Below, piece after piece: positions 1 through 10,027 of a stretch of 64,000 nucleotides of DNA. The stretch lies in contig JAFFSR010000347.1 of assembly GCA_017163975.1 (NCBI GenBank), forward strand, positions 5,091,001-5,155,000, given 5' to 3'. Numbering within the stretch: position 1 is the stretch's first letter; each line of letters begins with the position of its first letter. A program made the translations under genes and the position numbers. The notes beneath the pieces were generated by a model. That model ran no database searches, was not told where the DNA came from, and worked only from the letters and a program-made list of their open reading frames with translations. Source of the DNA: Anastatus disparis. Lineage: Eukaryota; Arthropoda; Insecta; Hymenoptera; Eupelmidae.

Positions 1-107
1 CCCATAAAAATACCTCAGACTATCAATATAAAGATGCGAAAATCCTATGCTCTTCGCAAAAAAAACAAATAATCGATGCATTTGATTCACAAATAGCAAG
101 TAAAATT

Positions 108-1634
108 ATGAAAGTCTACGATATAACGGATTTGTCCACATTAAATAAAAATAACGAATGTGAAACATGTGATAAATGGCTCGAAAATATTAAAATTGCT
201 TTAGATAATTGTTTAAATTTTCTTCAGAAAGTGCGGTTATTAAGTCTTATACCAAGCAACATTTCCAAAAATTATTTATTATCACCAAATGTAACTGTTT
301 TTATGATTGATCAAACAAGATCATTGGTAAATAATAAAGATATTTACAAAAGTCCTGAGAATTATTGTGGCTATTTTTTGAATAGTGAAATTATAACGAA
401 AGTAAAAAATTATTATTTGAACGATGATTTCAATTGTTCTCGTCAAAGTGCAAATAAAAGTGACACAATATCTGTTAAAGAAAACGCTATAATCAAAAAA
501 AGTGAAAGGCTTTCTTACGCGAAGCATAAAAGAAATATATCAATTATTTATAGAAGAAAATCCTGAAATTAAAACGAAAATCGGTAAATTAATATTTTAT
601 GCCTCAAGACCAAAGTGGGTTATAACCCCATCCACTCAACGATTCGTGTTTTTGCGTTTATTGCGAGAACCTGAAACTTGTGTTGGATGCTTTGAATAAA
701 CATAAAAAAAAAGAATAAACATGACATTGTGGATTTGGAATTGAAAATATATTCTTTATTTTTTTGTTCAAAAGATGATATGAAATGTGTACTATGAGAA
801 TGTAAAGAATGCCCAATCGGAGATAGTATTGATTTAAGAGTGATTTCTTTGACAGAAGAAGATTTATATGAAGAAATAACTAACGGTGTTTGAAAAAAAA
901 TCAGATTTACTGAATAAAATTAGCACAATTGAAGATTTCTTAATTGAGTTAAGAGAGCACGCTCTTACTTAAAGTACTTATTAAATGTTTAAAAAAATTC
1001 AACGTGATGCAATTCAAGAGGTTGAACTTTTACCAAAAAAAGTCAATTTTAATTAGTTATTCATGTTAATTTTGCAGAAAATTGGACAGTTCTACTTCAA
1101 AATGAAATTCAAAGCTACCATTGGAGTAAAAACTTATTATCAATATTCACATAAGTATATTATTTTGGAAATGATAAAACAGTCAGTTATGTCATCGTCT
1201 CTGACGATATTAAACATTATTCGTCTCATGCCCTAATGGCTATGAATTTAATTATTAACAGCTTAAAAGAAAAACAAATTTTGCAAGAGCTTGATGAAAT
1301 CATAACAATTTCTGATGGAGCTGCAAGTCATTTCAAAAACAGACATCAATTTTATAAACTTCAAAAGTCAAAAATAAGCAGAAAATGGCTTTTTACTGTA
1401 ACAGGTCATGGTAAAGGTGCTTGTGACGGCATTAGAGCCTCAGTAAAACTTCATGCTACTACACATAATCTGTCCAAGAAGAGTAGTGATTTTATTAGGA
1501 ATGCTAGAAATTTCACCACTCATCTATCAAAGTATACTCCGTCGATTAAAATTCTTGTTATCCGCATGGATGAACTAGAAGTTTTTCGACAAACAAACAG
1601 AAATGAAATGGTTAGAAAATGCAAAAGGAATTAA
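108..1634 (+). pseudogene. Decayed transposase-like protein, copy 1 of the unassigned TIR family
   Basis: Three in-register pieces (108-566, 502-699, 1236-1634) in different frames align to the protein at 10028-12004. Shared blocks include LNDDFNCSRQSANKSD (copy 3 has LNDDFNCTRQSPNKSD) and, near 1300-1440, the hallmark DGAASHFKNR followed by HGKGACDG. The gap 700-1235 still holds recognisable but frame-broken sequence, so at least three frameshifts or stops separate the pieces. Homology extends left of the first ATG to the window edge, so the N-terminus and left terminal repeat lie partly outside. I could not pair a terminal inverted repeat with this copy. It is a dead relative, closer to copy 3 than to copy 2. 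The function is inferred only from the family context. Confidence 0.8.
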
Positions 1635-3300
1635 AGGTATCCAAAAAATTCACTTTTAGAAGCGTGAACAAAACCAAACCTTCACTGCTAGAACTTCGAG
1701 ACATAAGTGTCAAGAAGTAAATTAAAACGTTTTATTTAAATTTGGACTATTTTTGTTCAAATTGGTTGTAAATTCATTAGTTATCAATCGTTAATTTTTT
1801 TTGTAAAATTGTTGTTCATTGTAATGTTTTTATTAAAAAAATTACCTTTTTATAAATTAAAAATTGTAATAAATAACAAAATAAATATTTAATTAAACCA
1901 AAATCTAAAAAAAAAGAATAACTCACGTATTCTTTAATCTAAATATCAGTTTTTATATAATTTTAACATTTTTATAAAGTTAAAATTGTCATAACTTCGG
2001 TTCTGATTGATGAACAAATTTGATCGAGGGTTCATTTTAAAGATTTTTGTTAATATTTTCGATAAATTGATAAATAAAAGCATAAAAAAAGTATAAAAAG
2101 ACGTAATAGTCGGAAAGATGGCACGAATTGCCATGGTATCAATGCTTTAAAACGGAAAATATAAAAAAAAAAGTTTAGGAATCTGTTGAAAAAAAATAAG
2201 GCAAAATCGTATATTCTCACCTATCTTAAAATTTCGTATTTTTTATGTATAAAAAAACTAAAATTTGAAAAAAAAAAAAAAAAAAAAAAAAATAGTTTTT
2301 AGAAAATTGCGTTTGGAAAATCGTTTTTTTCGGTATTTTATGAATAACGCGGAGACATCAACTAGCATTGCAAAAATCAAACGGAATTTAAAACTAGACT
2401 AAATTGCGTATATTTTCATTAAAATAACGTCCAAAAAGGTCAAAAATTGACGGAGCTACGGCAATTTCAAAATTAAGGTTCATTTTCAATTTTTTAATCT
2501 TTATTTTTACATCCAACACTAAATACGTTGTAGCGAAGAAAAAACATATTTTCAAGCATTCTATGAGGTAAATTCTATCTTCATATACGTATTGGAAGGT
2601 ATTCTCATTACTTTGAAGAGAAAAAAAAATTCGATCAGTAACGGCCTGCATGAATCTTGAATGGAGTCAGTCTTCTTTTCAGAGCTAGTGTTGAAGCTTT
2701 TTTTTAAAAAAAACAGTGGTATCCGTAAATGATAAAAAACTATTGTTACGTAATGTTGATAAATCATCAAATGCAGTATTATTTTCTTCAGCGGTCATTA
2801 TGCTATCCTGATAATTAACTTTTTTATTTTGAGTTTGTTTAAGACTGTTTGATTCCTACAATTTTTCGTTACCGACAAATTCATGCGGTGTGTCAATATC
2901 TCAAAGCATTCTTCCAAACTGTTCTCTGCCCGAAGCTTTTACTTCTTTTCTATGCATTGAGCAACGTTTAATAGATCAACGATATTTGAATCTTGAACTT
3001 TTTCTCCATCTATGTATATAACGATAATATTATAATAATTTGGCTTTCTTTTTATATAAATTCGGTACACTCTCCAATATCGTAAAACTGTTTAAAGCAA
3101 GGGTTTTATCTTCGTATGTTTTCGGTGCATGTTTTCATTTTTCATCTTGGATGAAAAATAAATATCTCTGTAAGGTTTTTAAATAATCTATAAGTTGTTC
3201 TTGGTCATTTTCATAAGTCGTAGAGTCAAGAATTTATTTCATTTTATTATCTCAACGTAATAATGTATTGCCTACCGTTTGAATAGATTCCAGTGTGGTT
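1635..3300. other. Gene-free AT-rich stretch
   Basis: Very AT-rich sequence with homopolymer runs (an A run of about 27 near 2270-2295). The part up to about 2400 probably includes the 3' flank or decayed right terminus of copy 1, but no matching left arm is available. Nothing else recognised. Confidence 0.5.
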
Positions 3301-3311
3301 GGTATTGCAGG

Positions 3312-3835
3312 GGTAAACTATATTTTGGACCCTCGCCAACTTTTACATTTTGGGGAAAAAGAAAAATGTGATCTTATTTCTTTGACACCAGAGTCCAATA
3401 ACAATTGGTCGACAAAACTTATTTAAGATGGATATTTTAGAAAAACAATATTTTTATCCTCAACACGAGGCTAGCTTTTCAGGCGCAAGAATTTTAATTA
3501 GAGTAAATAAAAAAATATTTTTTTGGAAGAAATTAAAAAATGGTTAACAAAACAGGATACCTACACTCTTCACAAAACTATACGTATGAAATTTCCTCAT
3601 TTATATTAAAACGTTGACTCCCTAGATCAAGTTTGAGAGGCTGATCTCATATAATTAACATCTTTAAAAAATTGTAATGATGGTACCGGATATTTACTCG
3701 TCGTGATCGACGTTCTATGTAAATTTGTGTGGGTACAACCTTTACGAGACAAAACTTGCAAGGAAGTTACTAAAGCTTTTAAAAAGATAATCGATACGAG
3801 AATTTGTTGGATCGGCAAATTAGGGTACCAACCGT
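3312..3835 (+). pseudogene. Integrase-like fragment, F54H12.3 type (rve fold)
   Basis: Conceptual translation across frames gives MDILEKQYFYPQHEASFSGA, then a block with KKWLTKQDTYTLHK, then EADLI and GYLLVVIDVLCKFVWVQPL. This order (a helical DP..PASFSGA-like segment, W-x-x-Q-D-x-Y-T-L-H-K, D/EADL, LLVVIDVLxKFxWV) is characteristic of retroviral-type integrases of the C. elegans F54H12.3 group, also found in Polinton/Maverick-like and related elements. The first catalytic Asp region and the following strand are visible. The sequence then loses the later catalytic residues after KKIIDTR. Stops and frameshifts are frequent (for example a TAA soon after WSTKLI), so this is a relic. Family assignment comes from motif memory and needs a profile search. 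Confidence 0.55.
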
Positions 3836-3924
3836 TATAATCTTCACAAAACGTCGATATCCTAAACTACAGTTCACACGGTCGAAATCCGAGAAAATCC
3901 TCTAACAATTTTGACGTTTTCTAT

Positions 3925-4110
3925 ATAAAAAATTACATTGAAGAAAATCGAGGTCTAGGTTTTTACAGCGAACAGGCTATGCAGGCGGTCTATTTTGATT
4001 TTTCTGGAACATGGGCTAATACAAAGTATCGTAAAATAATTCTCATTATGCAGATGAATTATTAAGAGCAGTCTACGAATGTAATAATTCAGTTACTTTA
4101 ATAAAAACTG
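3925..4110 (+). pseudogene. Fragment of an unrecognised mobile-element protein
   Basis: One frame reads GLGFYSEQAMQAVYFDFSGTW and, after a frameshift near 4050, a segment with DELLRAVYECN. The pattern (SEQA..AV..DF..TW...LLRAVxxxN) resembles the C-terminal end of uncharacterised transposon proteins I have seen in invertebrate genomes, but I cannot name the family. It lies directly downstream of the integrase fragment but need not belong to it. Confidence 0.3.
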
Positions 4111-4162
4111 TGTATATGTTACCTGTATATAAATATATACATATATATATATATATATATAT

Positions 4163-4586
4163 GGGGCATTCTCTGTCAACGCGACACCCCCTCTGCCCAG
4201 AACAATTTTGATCCAAATTAGGTCTACCTGGGCTCAAATGAAAGCTCTTGACTTCTACTTTCGAACGCCGTCTGGCGATTCTGAAAATTCAAAATGGCGG
4301 ATCCAATATGGCGGCTGAAAGTCTTGGAATGATGGAAAAACAAGTTTTTCTTCACTTTAATAGCGAATCTGATACGAAAATTGTTATTTCTTGCCACTAA
4401 TATGAAGTTAGCGACATATTTTCTTACTACTACCGTTCAAAGCGAGAAGCTAAAATTATATTTCAAGGTCATTTTAAAGGTCAAAAGTTATTTTCTGGAT
4501 TTTCGAACTAGTATTCCACAAAACTAGTAGAAAACTTGAGTAAGATCATAATTAGACTTGACCTTGGATCATTTTTCAAGGTCATT
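4163..4586 (+). repeat. Left terminal inverted repeat, copy 2
   Basis: Inverted match to 7943-8366, from GGGGCATT to the segment CTTGGATCATTTTTCAAGGTCA. Contains GGATCCAATATGGCGG and the complementary blocks in the right arm. Arms differ by small indels and scattered substitutions only. Confidence 0.9.
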
Positions 4587-4619
4587 TTCATGGTGAGTTT
4601 TAATTTTAATAAACCGATT

Positions 4620-5760
4620 CTTTCGCAGTTATACTTCTTTCATTTATGCTATCGATCGGTTCTAATTCGGAACAGTAACAGAAAAACTGTGGTTATATCC
4701 ACACTTTGAAAAATTTCAGAATCACTGAAAAAAGTTTGGTGAAGAAGAAACAGGTTAGCCTAGAGTATCAGCACCAAATGCAAGAATTGTTTCATAACTA
4801 AATATTAAGTCCTTTACTCTCCCATTTTAGAGCAAATGTTGCACTAAAATTGTTCCGCATTTAATCTATTTCATCGTTCTTCACCTGTACAAAAGTTTAG
4901 GGCAGAAGAAGCACTAAAAAGTGTGGCAATGGTACAACACATTTGTGCTGCTACTGCTTTTTTGATTTGGTGCTCCTCCTGCACAAAAATCGTGTAGTAT
5001 ACGCACTGAGAGAAAAAACTGACGTGACGCCGTGAATGCTATAGTTGGTGTAAGACCGTGTGACTATACACGTATACAATGCGATCTAAAATTGCAAAAT
5101 TTGAATTTTGCAATTTTTGAATTGACCTTGAAGGTCAACGACAAGGTCAGATTCGAGGTCATCAGACAATTCCTCGTTGAAAATTACTTACGGTATGACC
5201 TTAGTTTTTTGAAAAAATATCGTTTCTGGGAAAATACGGGGGTCCCATACTTTTTGATAACCCTGTAATTAAACTTTACAATGGAACATTTCTGGAATCT
5301 CTCGAACATTTTTTATTCCTCTTTCGAAACTCCTTAAGTACCGATGCTTCTCTAAAAGTTTAGTGCGGCTGCTACTCTAACTGTTTGGTGTATCTGTGGT
5401 TCTATATTTCGTGCATTATCTTTCCTAAACGTTTCGTACATATAGTTCCCATCGATTTACGGCTGCTACGGATCAAAATTTAGTACTACTACTGCTCTAA
5501 AAATTTAGTACGTTTGAAGTCTTATTTTTCGTTCCTCTTCTCCTCCAAACTTTTTTCAGTGATAGAGTGAATTTGAGTTATATCGTGTAAGTCTGTTATT
5601 CCACAGCTTTTTTCATTGGACTATTCGTAGTTATTTACTTATATTCATTCTCTGAGAATCATACGAACACATTTTTCGAGAGGATTCAAATTAATTCGAA
5701 GACATTTTTCACAACACCTGTTCTAACAGTCCTACGTTATTATATTCGAGTATTATCACT
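4620..5760. other. Non-coding interior of copy 2 with repeated short motifs
   Basis: No credible gene. Variants of CTCTAAAAGTTTAGTGC and CTGCTACTGC recur (near 4890, 4955, 5355, 5480-5510). They could be subterminal binding sites or simple decay products; no function is shown. Confidence 0.35.
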
Positions 5761-5778
5761 TACTTAGATGGATTGAAT

Positions 5779-7656
5779 ATGTCTACTGTAGCACGGTCCG
5801 ATCGCTGTATCAACCCTCTCAATGGTAAGGGTCACATAGGTAATGATCTACGCTTGTTGTCGAACAACTTAAAACGAAGATTTCCAGATTTGCCAGATAA
5901 TTCAAAAATTTGTAGTAAGTGTAGAAAGTTATGTGGATCTCCCATTTCATCTATTGGTACAAGAGATAACGAAGGCAACAACGAATATGAAAACATGGAT
6001 ATAGAGACGACATCAGAAAATACTGGTATTGATAAATCTGTTCAAGAAGCTACACGATCAGCTAGAGAAATCGAATTGGAAGACATGTTTTCAGAATTAA
6101 AAGAAAAGTTTTCTAGTTTAGCAGTTTCTGACCCTTTGAAAGTATATTTACAATCGCCCCATCAACTTGGAATATTAGTCGAATTTCCCGTGAATTCAAT
6201 ACATCAAGACATTTAGTAAGAAAGTCGAAAAACTCAAAGCCGATGGAGGTATTTAGCTACAACAACGGCTAAACATGGTAAAACTTTGTCAAAGACAGTA
6301 ATAGAACTCATTGTTGAATGTTATAATAACGATGTGCACAGTCGGATGATGCCGGGTCGAAAAGATACTGTCTCTGTTATTATTGATGGAAAGCGGACTC
6401 AGGTGCAGAAACGTCTTCTATATTTCGATTTACGAGAACTTTACGAATTATTCAAGATAGCAGAACCAACAGTGCAAGTAGGATTCAGTACTTTCGCGAA
6501 ATTACGACCAAAACATTGTGTTCTTGCTGGTGCTAGAGGAACGCATAGCGTCTGCGTTTGCACCATTCATCAAAATTGTAAATTGATGTTGGATGCAATC
6601 GATATTCAGAAGCTCACGAATAATCAAGAAGAACCCATTTGTAGTTATAAAGATTGTTTACAGCAAATTATGTGTAAGAATCCTACACCTGACTGTCACT
6701 TGGATGAATGTTCGAAGTGCCCTGGTTCTGAAAATCTTAGGTCTCGTTTACTTGAAATATTGGATGAAGCTAATATCTCACAAATTGAGTACTGTGCGTG
6801 GTCAGGAACGGATAGATCAACTTTGCAAAATTTAACTCTACCAGTTGAAGAATTTGTTGATGAATTATATGCCAAATTGGCGATACTCAAACCCCACTCA
6901 TATATTGCCAATCAACAAGGTAATTTCATTGCTCAAACAAAAAGTAATCTAGGCAATGGAGAAGTTCTTGTAATGTTCGACTATTCTGAGAATTTCTCTT
7001 TTGCAGTTCAAGATGCATCTCAAGCCTTCCATTTTAATAATGACCAGTGCACTGTTTTTCCAGCTATTTACTATTATAAAGAAGATTCAGAGCTGAAGCA
7101 TGAAAGTTGTGTATTCTTGTCGAATAGTTTGAAGCATGACACTTCTTCTGTCTATACTATTCAGAATTTATTGATTTCAGAAATCAAGACAAAAGTAAAA
7201 ATACTAAAAAAGATTATTTACGTAACAGATGGAGCAAAACAGCATTTCAAGAACCGCTTTCAGATAGCAAATCTTATTCATCATGAGAAGGATTTTGGTA
7301 TTGAGGCAGAGTGGCATTTTTGCGCCACTGCTCATGGTAAAAGCTGTTATGATGGTCTTGGTGCAATATTTAAAAGAGAAGCTTATAGAGCTAGCTTGAA
7401 GGCGAAACCGAAAGATGCTATTCTGACGCACACATCTCTTGTGACGTGGGCTAAAAATCATTTTGAAAATATAAGGATTTTTTATTTTACGCAGACTGAA
7501 CATGATAAATTCAAAAGGAAACTCAATCGTAGGTTTCAAGATGCATTACCTGTCCCACAGATTCTTAAACATCATTCTTTTCAATTATCAAGTGACGGAA
7601 AAGTTATCATGAAAAGGTACTCGAATACTGCTAAGTCTGTATCTGTTCTACTTTAA
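5779..7656 (+). pseudogene. Transposase-like protein of copy 2 (two frameshifts)
   Basis: The ATG at 5779 opens a frame to 6216; a second frame continues through 6286-7656. Homology context shows the reading passes through a third frame near 6180-6235, so two small indels break one gene of about 620 codons. The N-terminus has spaced cysteines (C near residue 10, then CSKCRKLC), likely a zinc-binding module. The C-terminal half carries the same ordered blocks as copy 3: VMFDYSENF (Asp codon at 6979), YVTDGAKQHFKNRF (Asp codon at 7228) and ATAHGKSCYDGLGA (His at 7333, Asp at 7351). Spacing between the first two Asp residues is 83, against 80 in copy 3. Cysteine/histidine-rich motifs (CVCTIHQNC, CHLDECSKCPGS) lie between. 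The role is inferred to be the element's recombinase; the superfamily is not recognised. Confidence 0.75.
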
Positions 7657-7942
7657 TTTTCAATGGGAAAATATACTGAATTTTTTCTATAATATTCAAG
7701 TTTTTCTATTTTTTATCCTCTTTTTTTTTAATTTTTTTTTATGTTCTGAGAGAAGTAGTACCTCCACGTGGTTCAGAATGGGTTATGCTAAAACTACTTG
7801 ATAGTTCTATTGTGGAACTTTATCTTCTCTAAGGATTTTATACATGAAATTTTTAGATCGTTGGTCCCACGATATGCACAAAGGAACAAATGTCTCATAG
7901 GAGGTTACGTTCAACGAAACATTAATTATGCAGAGTCAGAAA

Positions 7943-8366
7943 TCATGACCTTGAAAAATGATCCAAGGTCAAGTCTAATTATGATCTTAATCAAGTTTTC
8001 TACTACTTTGTGGAATACTAGTTCGAAAATCCAGAAAATAACTTTTGACCTTCAAAATGACCTTGAAATATAATTTTAACTTCTCGCTTTGAACGGTAGT
8101 AGTAAGAAAATATGTCGCTAACTTCATATTAGTGGCAAGAAATAACAATTTTCGTATCAGATTCGCTATTAAAGTGAAGAAAAACTTGTTTTTCCATCAT
8201 TCCAAGACTTTCAGCCGCCATATTGGATCCGCCATTTTGAATTTTCAGAATCGCCAGACGGCGTTCGAAAGTAGAAGTCAAGAGCTTTCATTTGAGCCCA
8301 GGTAGACCTAATTTGGATCAAAATTGTTCTGGGCAGAGGGGGTGTCGCGTTGACAGAAAATGCCCC
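7943..8366 (-). repeat. Right terminal inverted repeat, copy 2
   Basis: Reverse complement of 4163-4586, ending in AATGCCCC at 8366 and followed at once by (AT)n. Confidence 0.9.
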
Positions 8367-8389
8367 ATATATATATATATATATATATA

Positions 8390-9001
8390 CTAGGGGGGGT
8401 ACCCCCCTGCTCGCCCTGCTCGCCAGCCCCCCAATTTGTGATGTACTTATTCTTGTGTATACATACGTATAAATGCCTCATCTCTGAGGCATACCCTAAG
8501 GCGTTGTAAGAGGAGGGGATGAGAAAACATTGAGGCGTCTCTAAGGCGATGCACAAGGCGGGACAAGAGGCATACAAAAAAAATGCCTTATCTCTGAGGC
8601 GTACCCTGAGGCGTTGTAAGAGGAGGGGATGAGGAAGCACTGAGGCATCAGTAACTATTTTTACGTTATTTTTAAAAATTTTAAAAAATATTACTCTCAC
8701 ACAACCTTGAGGTGTCACAAACTTGAGGTGTTTTGAGGAATTCCTAAGGCTTACCTGAGGCGTCTCTGAGGAGTCTTTGAGGAAACCTATGAGGTAATAT
8801 GAGGCAACAAACGTTGAGGTGATGTCAGAGGCGGGTCGAGGAGGGGGGGGCGAGGGGAGGCTGGGGGAGGCATCGCACAGAGGCTGAAAAAAAAAACCTA
8901 TATTTACGTTAAAAAAATTTAAAAATGTGAGGCTGGGGGAGGAGGGGGGAGGACGCAAGAATGCTATTTTTTGAGGCTTACGTCTATATAATATAGGAAG
9001 A
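8390..9001 (-). mobile_element. Short non-autonomous Helitron
   Basis: Read on the minus strand, the unit ends with GGCGAGC repeats, the palindrome GGGGGGTACCCCCC and CTAG next to a T (plus-strand ACTAGGGGGGGTACCCC at 8389). This fits a Helitron 3' end: hairpin, then CTRR, insertion between A and T. The same terminus occurs in the opposite orientation at 21889-21936. The putative 5' end is TC at 9001-9000 (TCTTCCTATATTATATAGAC), abutting (AT)n. Between them there is no gene, only G-rich TGAGGC-type repeats. The 3' end is well supported; the 5' end is inferred. Confidence 0.6.
8468..8960. repeat. TGAGGC-rich minisatellite
   Basis: Degenerate repetition of (T)GAGGC with longer duplicated blocks: ATGCCTCATCTCTGAGGC... 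near 8471 recurs near 8582, each followed by GTTGTAAGAGGAGGGGATGA. Runs such as GGAGGGGGGGG follow. Strong strand asymmetry (G on plus). Confidence 0.8.
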
Positions 9002-9025
9002 TATATATATATATATATATATATC
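9002..9025. repeat. (AT)n microsatellite
   Basis: Uninterrupted AT run at the inferred 5' edge of the small Helitron. Confidence 0.9.
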
Positions 9026-9264
9026 TGCATAATTGGAATCATTTTATGATACTTTATACTAGCCTATGTTTTTGGGAAATCAGAATGGACAGCTTCCATG
9101 GCCTGTTCACTCTAAAAACCTAGGCCTTGATTTCCTTCAATATAATCTCTTACATAGAAATTGTACTTTTGGTGTTACTGAAATACCAAAAATACCTGCA
9201 GTCTTCTTATAGAATATTAATACACAATATTTTCTAATTACAATCACTTCAAATGCCGTCTATA

Positions 9265-9770
9265 GACCGATTCCATCTCAAATCATGCAGACCGACTGCA
9301 CCCATCTCTCCGAACTGCTTAAAAATTTTTTATATTATTCTACTTTGAAAATAAGCGTATACGTATTTTTTTAATTTCAATATCATCAAAAATGCAGTTT
9401 TTATGCACTTTTTAAAAATGACTTATAAATTTTCAATTCTCAAAAATCGAAAATTTTTTTTTTTTTTTTTAATCGTTTTTATCCCTGTAGTGATCTTTAT
9501 AAATAAATTTAGGCTCGTTCAATGCTACAGAGGATGCTCTTTTAATTCCACCGTCTTTTATTTTTTTTAACGAAAAAACGGAAGTGCAATTGCACTTTTT
9601 GTAAAAAATGAAAAATGTATTTTTCTCAAAAAAGCCATTTTTTTTTGTCTCAAATTTTTTTTATGGATAGGTGGCTTTAAGACCTATATTTTCATCGGTG
9701 TGGAATTTGGAATATTTTGGTTCAGTAAGAGATATAAAAAAAATTGAGAAAAAAATTTCCATATTTACAT
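9265..9770 (+). repeat. Left terminal inverted repeat, copy 3
   Basis: Inverted match to 12281-12786, including GGAAGTGCAATTGCACTTTT and GTGATCTTTATAAATAAATTTA. Internal T runs differ slightly in length. Confidence 0.9.
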
Positions 9771-10027
9771 AACAGATGTATATATACGTAGATATCTAGA
9801 TATACCGCTAGGTGGCTAAATATCGCATAGATAATTTAAGTGTCTTAGGTTTACTTAAGAAAGCAGCTATTCACGGTAGTTATCTTACATCTTTTATACC
9901 GTTTAATTTCTAGATATTGAGACTCATTTTGAAATATGTCTGAAACTTATTCCGAGAAGAGACAGAAGTATCCCAATTTTTTTGGATCACAAAAAAAATT
10001 GTTTATAATACCGCTACCAAATTTAGA

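Larger units (their letters stand above)
4163..8366 (+). mobile_element. DNA transposon copy 2 of the unassigned TIR family (4.2 kb)
   Basis: The element starts GGGGCATTCTCTGTCAACGC at 4163 and ends with the inverted equivalent, ...TGACAGAAAATGCCCC, at 8366. The two 424-bp arms match almost base for base over most of their length. Both ends abut (AT)n runs (about 4139-4162 and 8367-8389), consistent with insertion into a TA-rich target with a TA or TATA duplication, which cannot be resolved within the repeat. The only long frame inside is the frameshifted transposase-like gene at 5779-7656. About 1.2 kb of non-coding DNA lies between the left arm and the gene. Confidence 0.85.

Noticed and set aside
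8308..9042. 244-codon minus-strand frame
   Set aside because: It runs through the TIR of copy 2, an AT run and the TGAGGC array of the mini-Helitron; low-complexity Pro/Ser/Tyr-Ile content, no domain.
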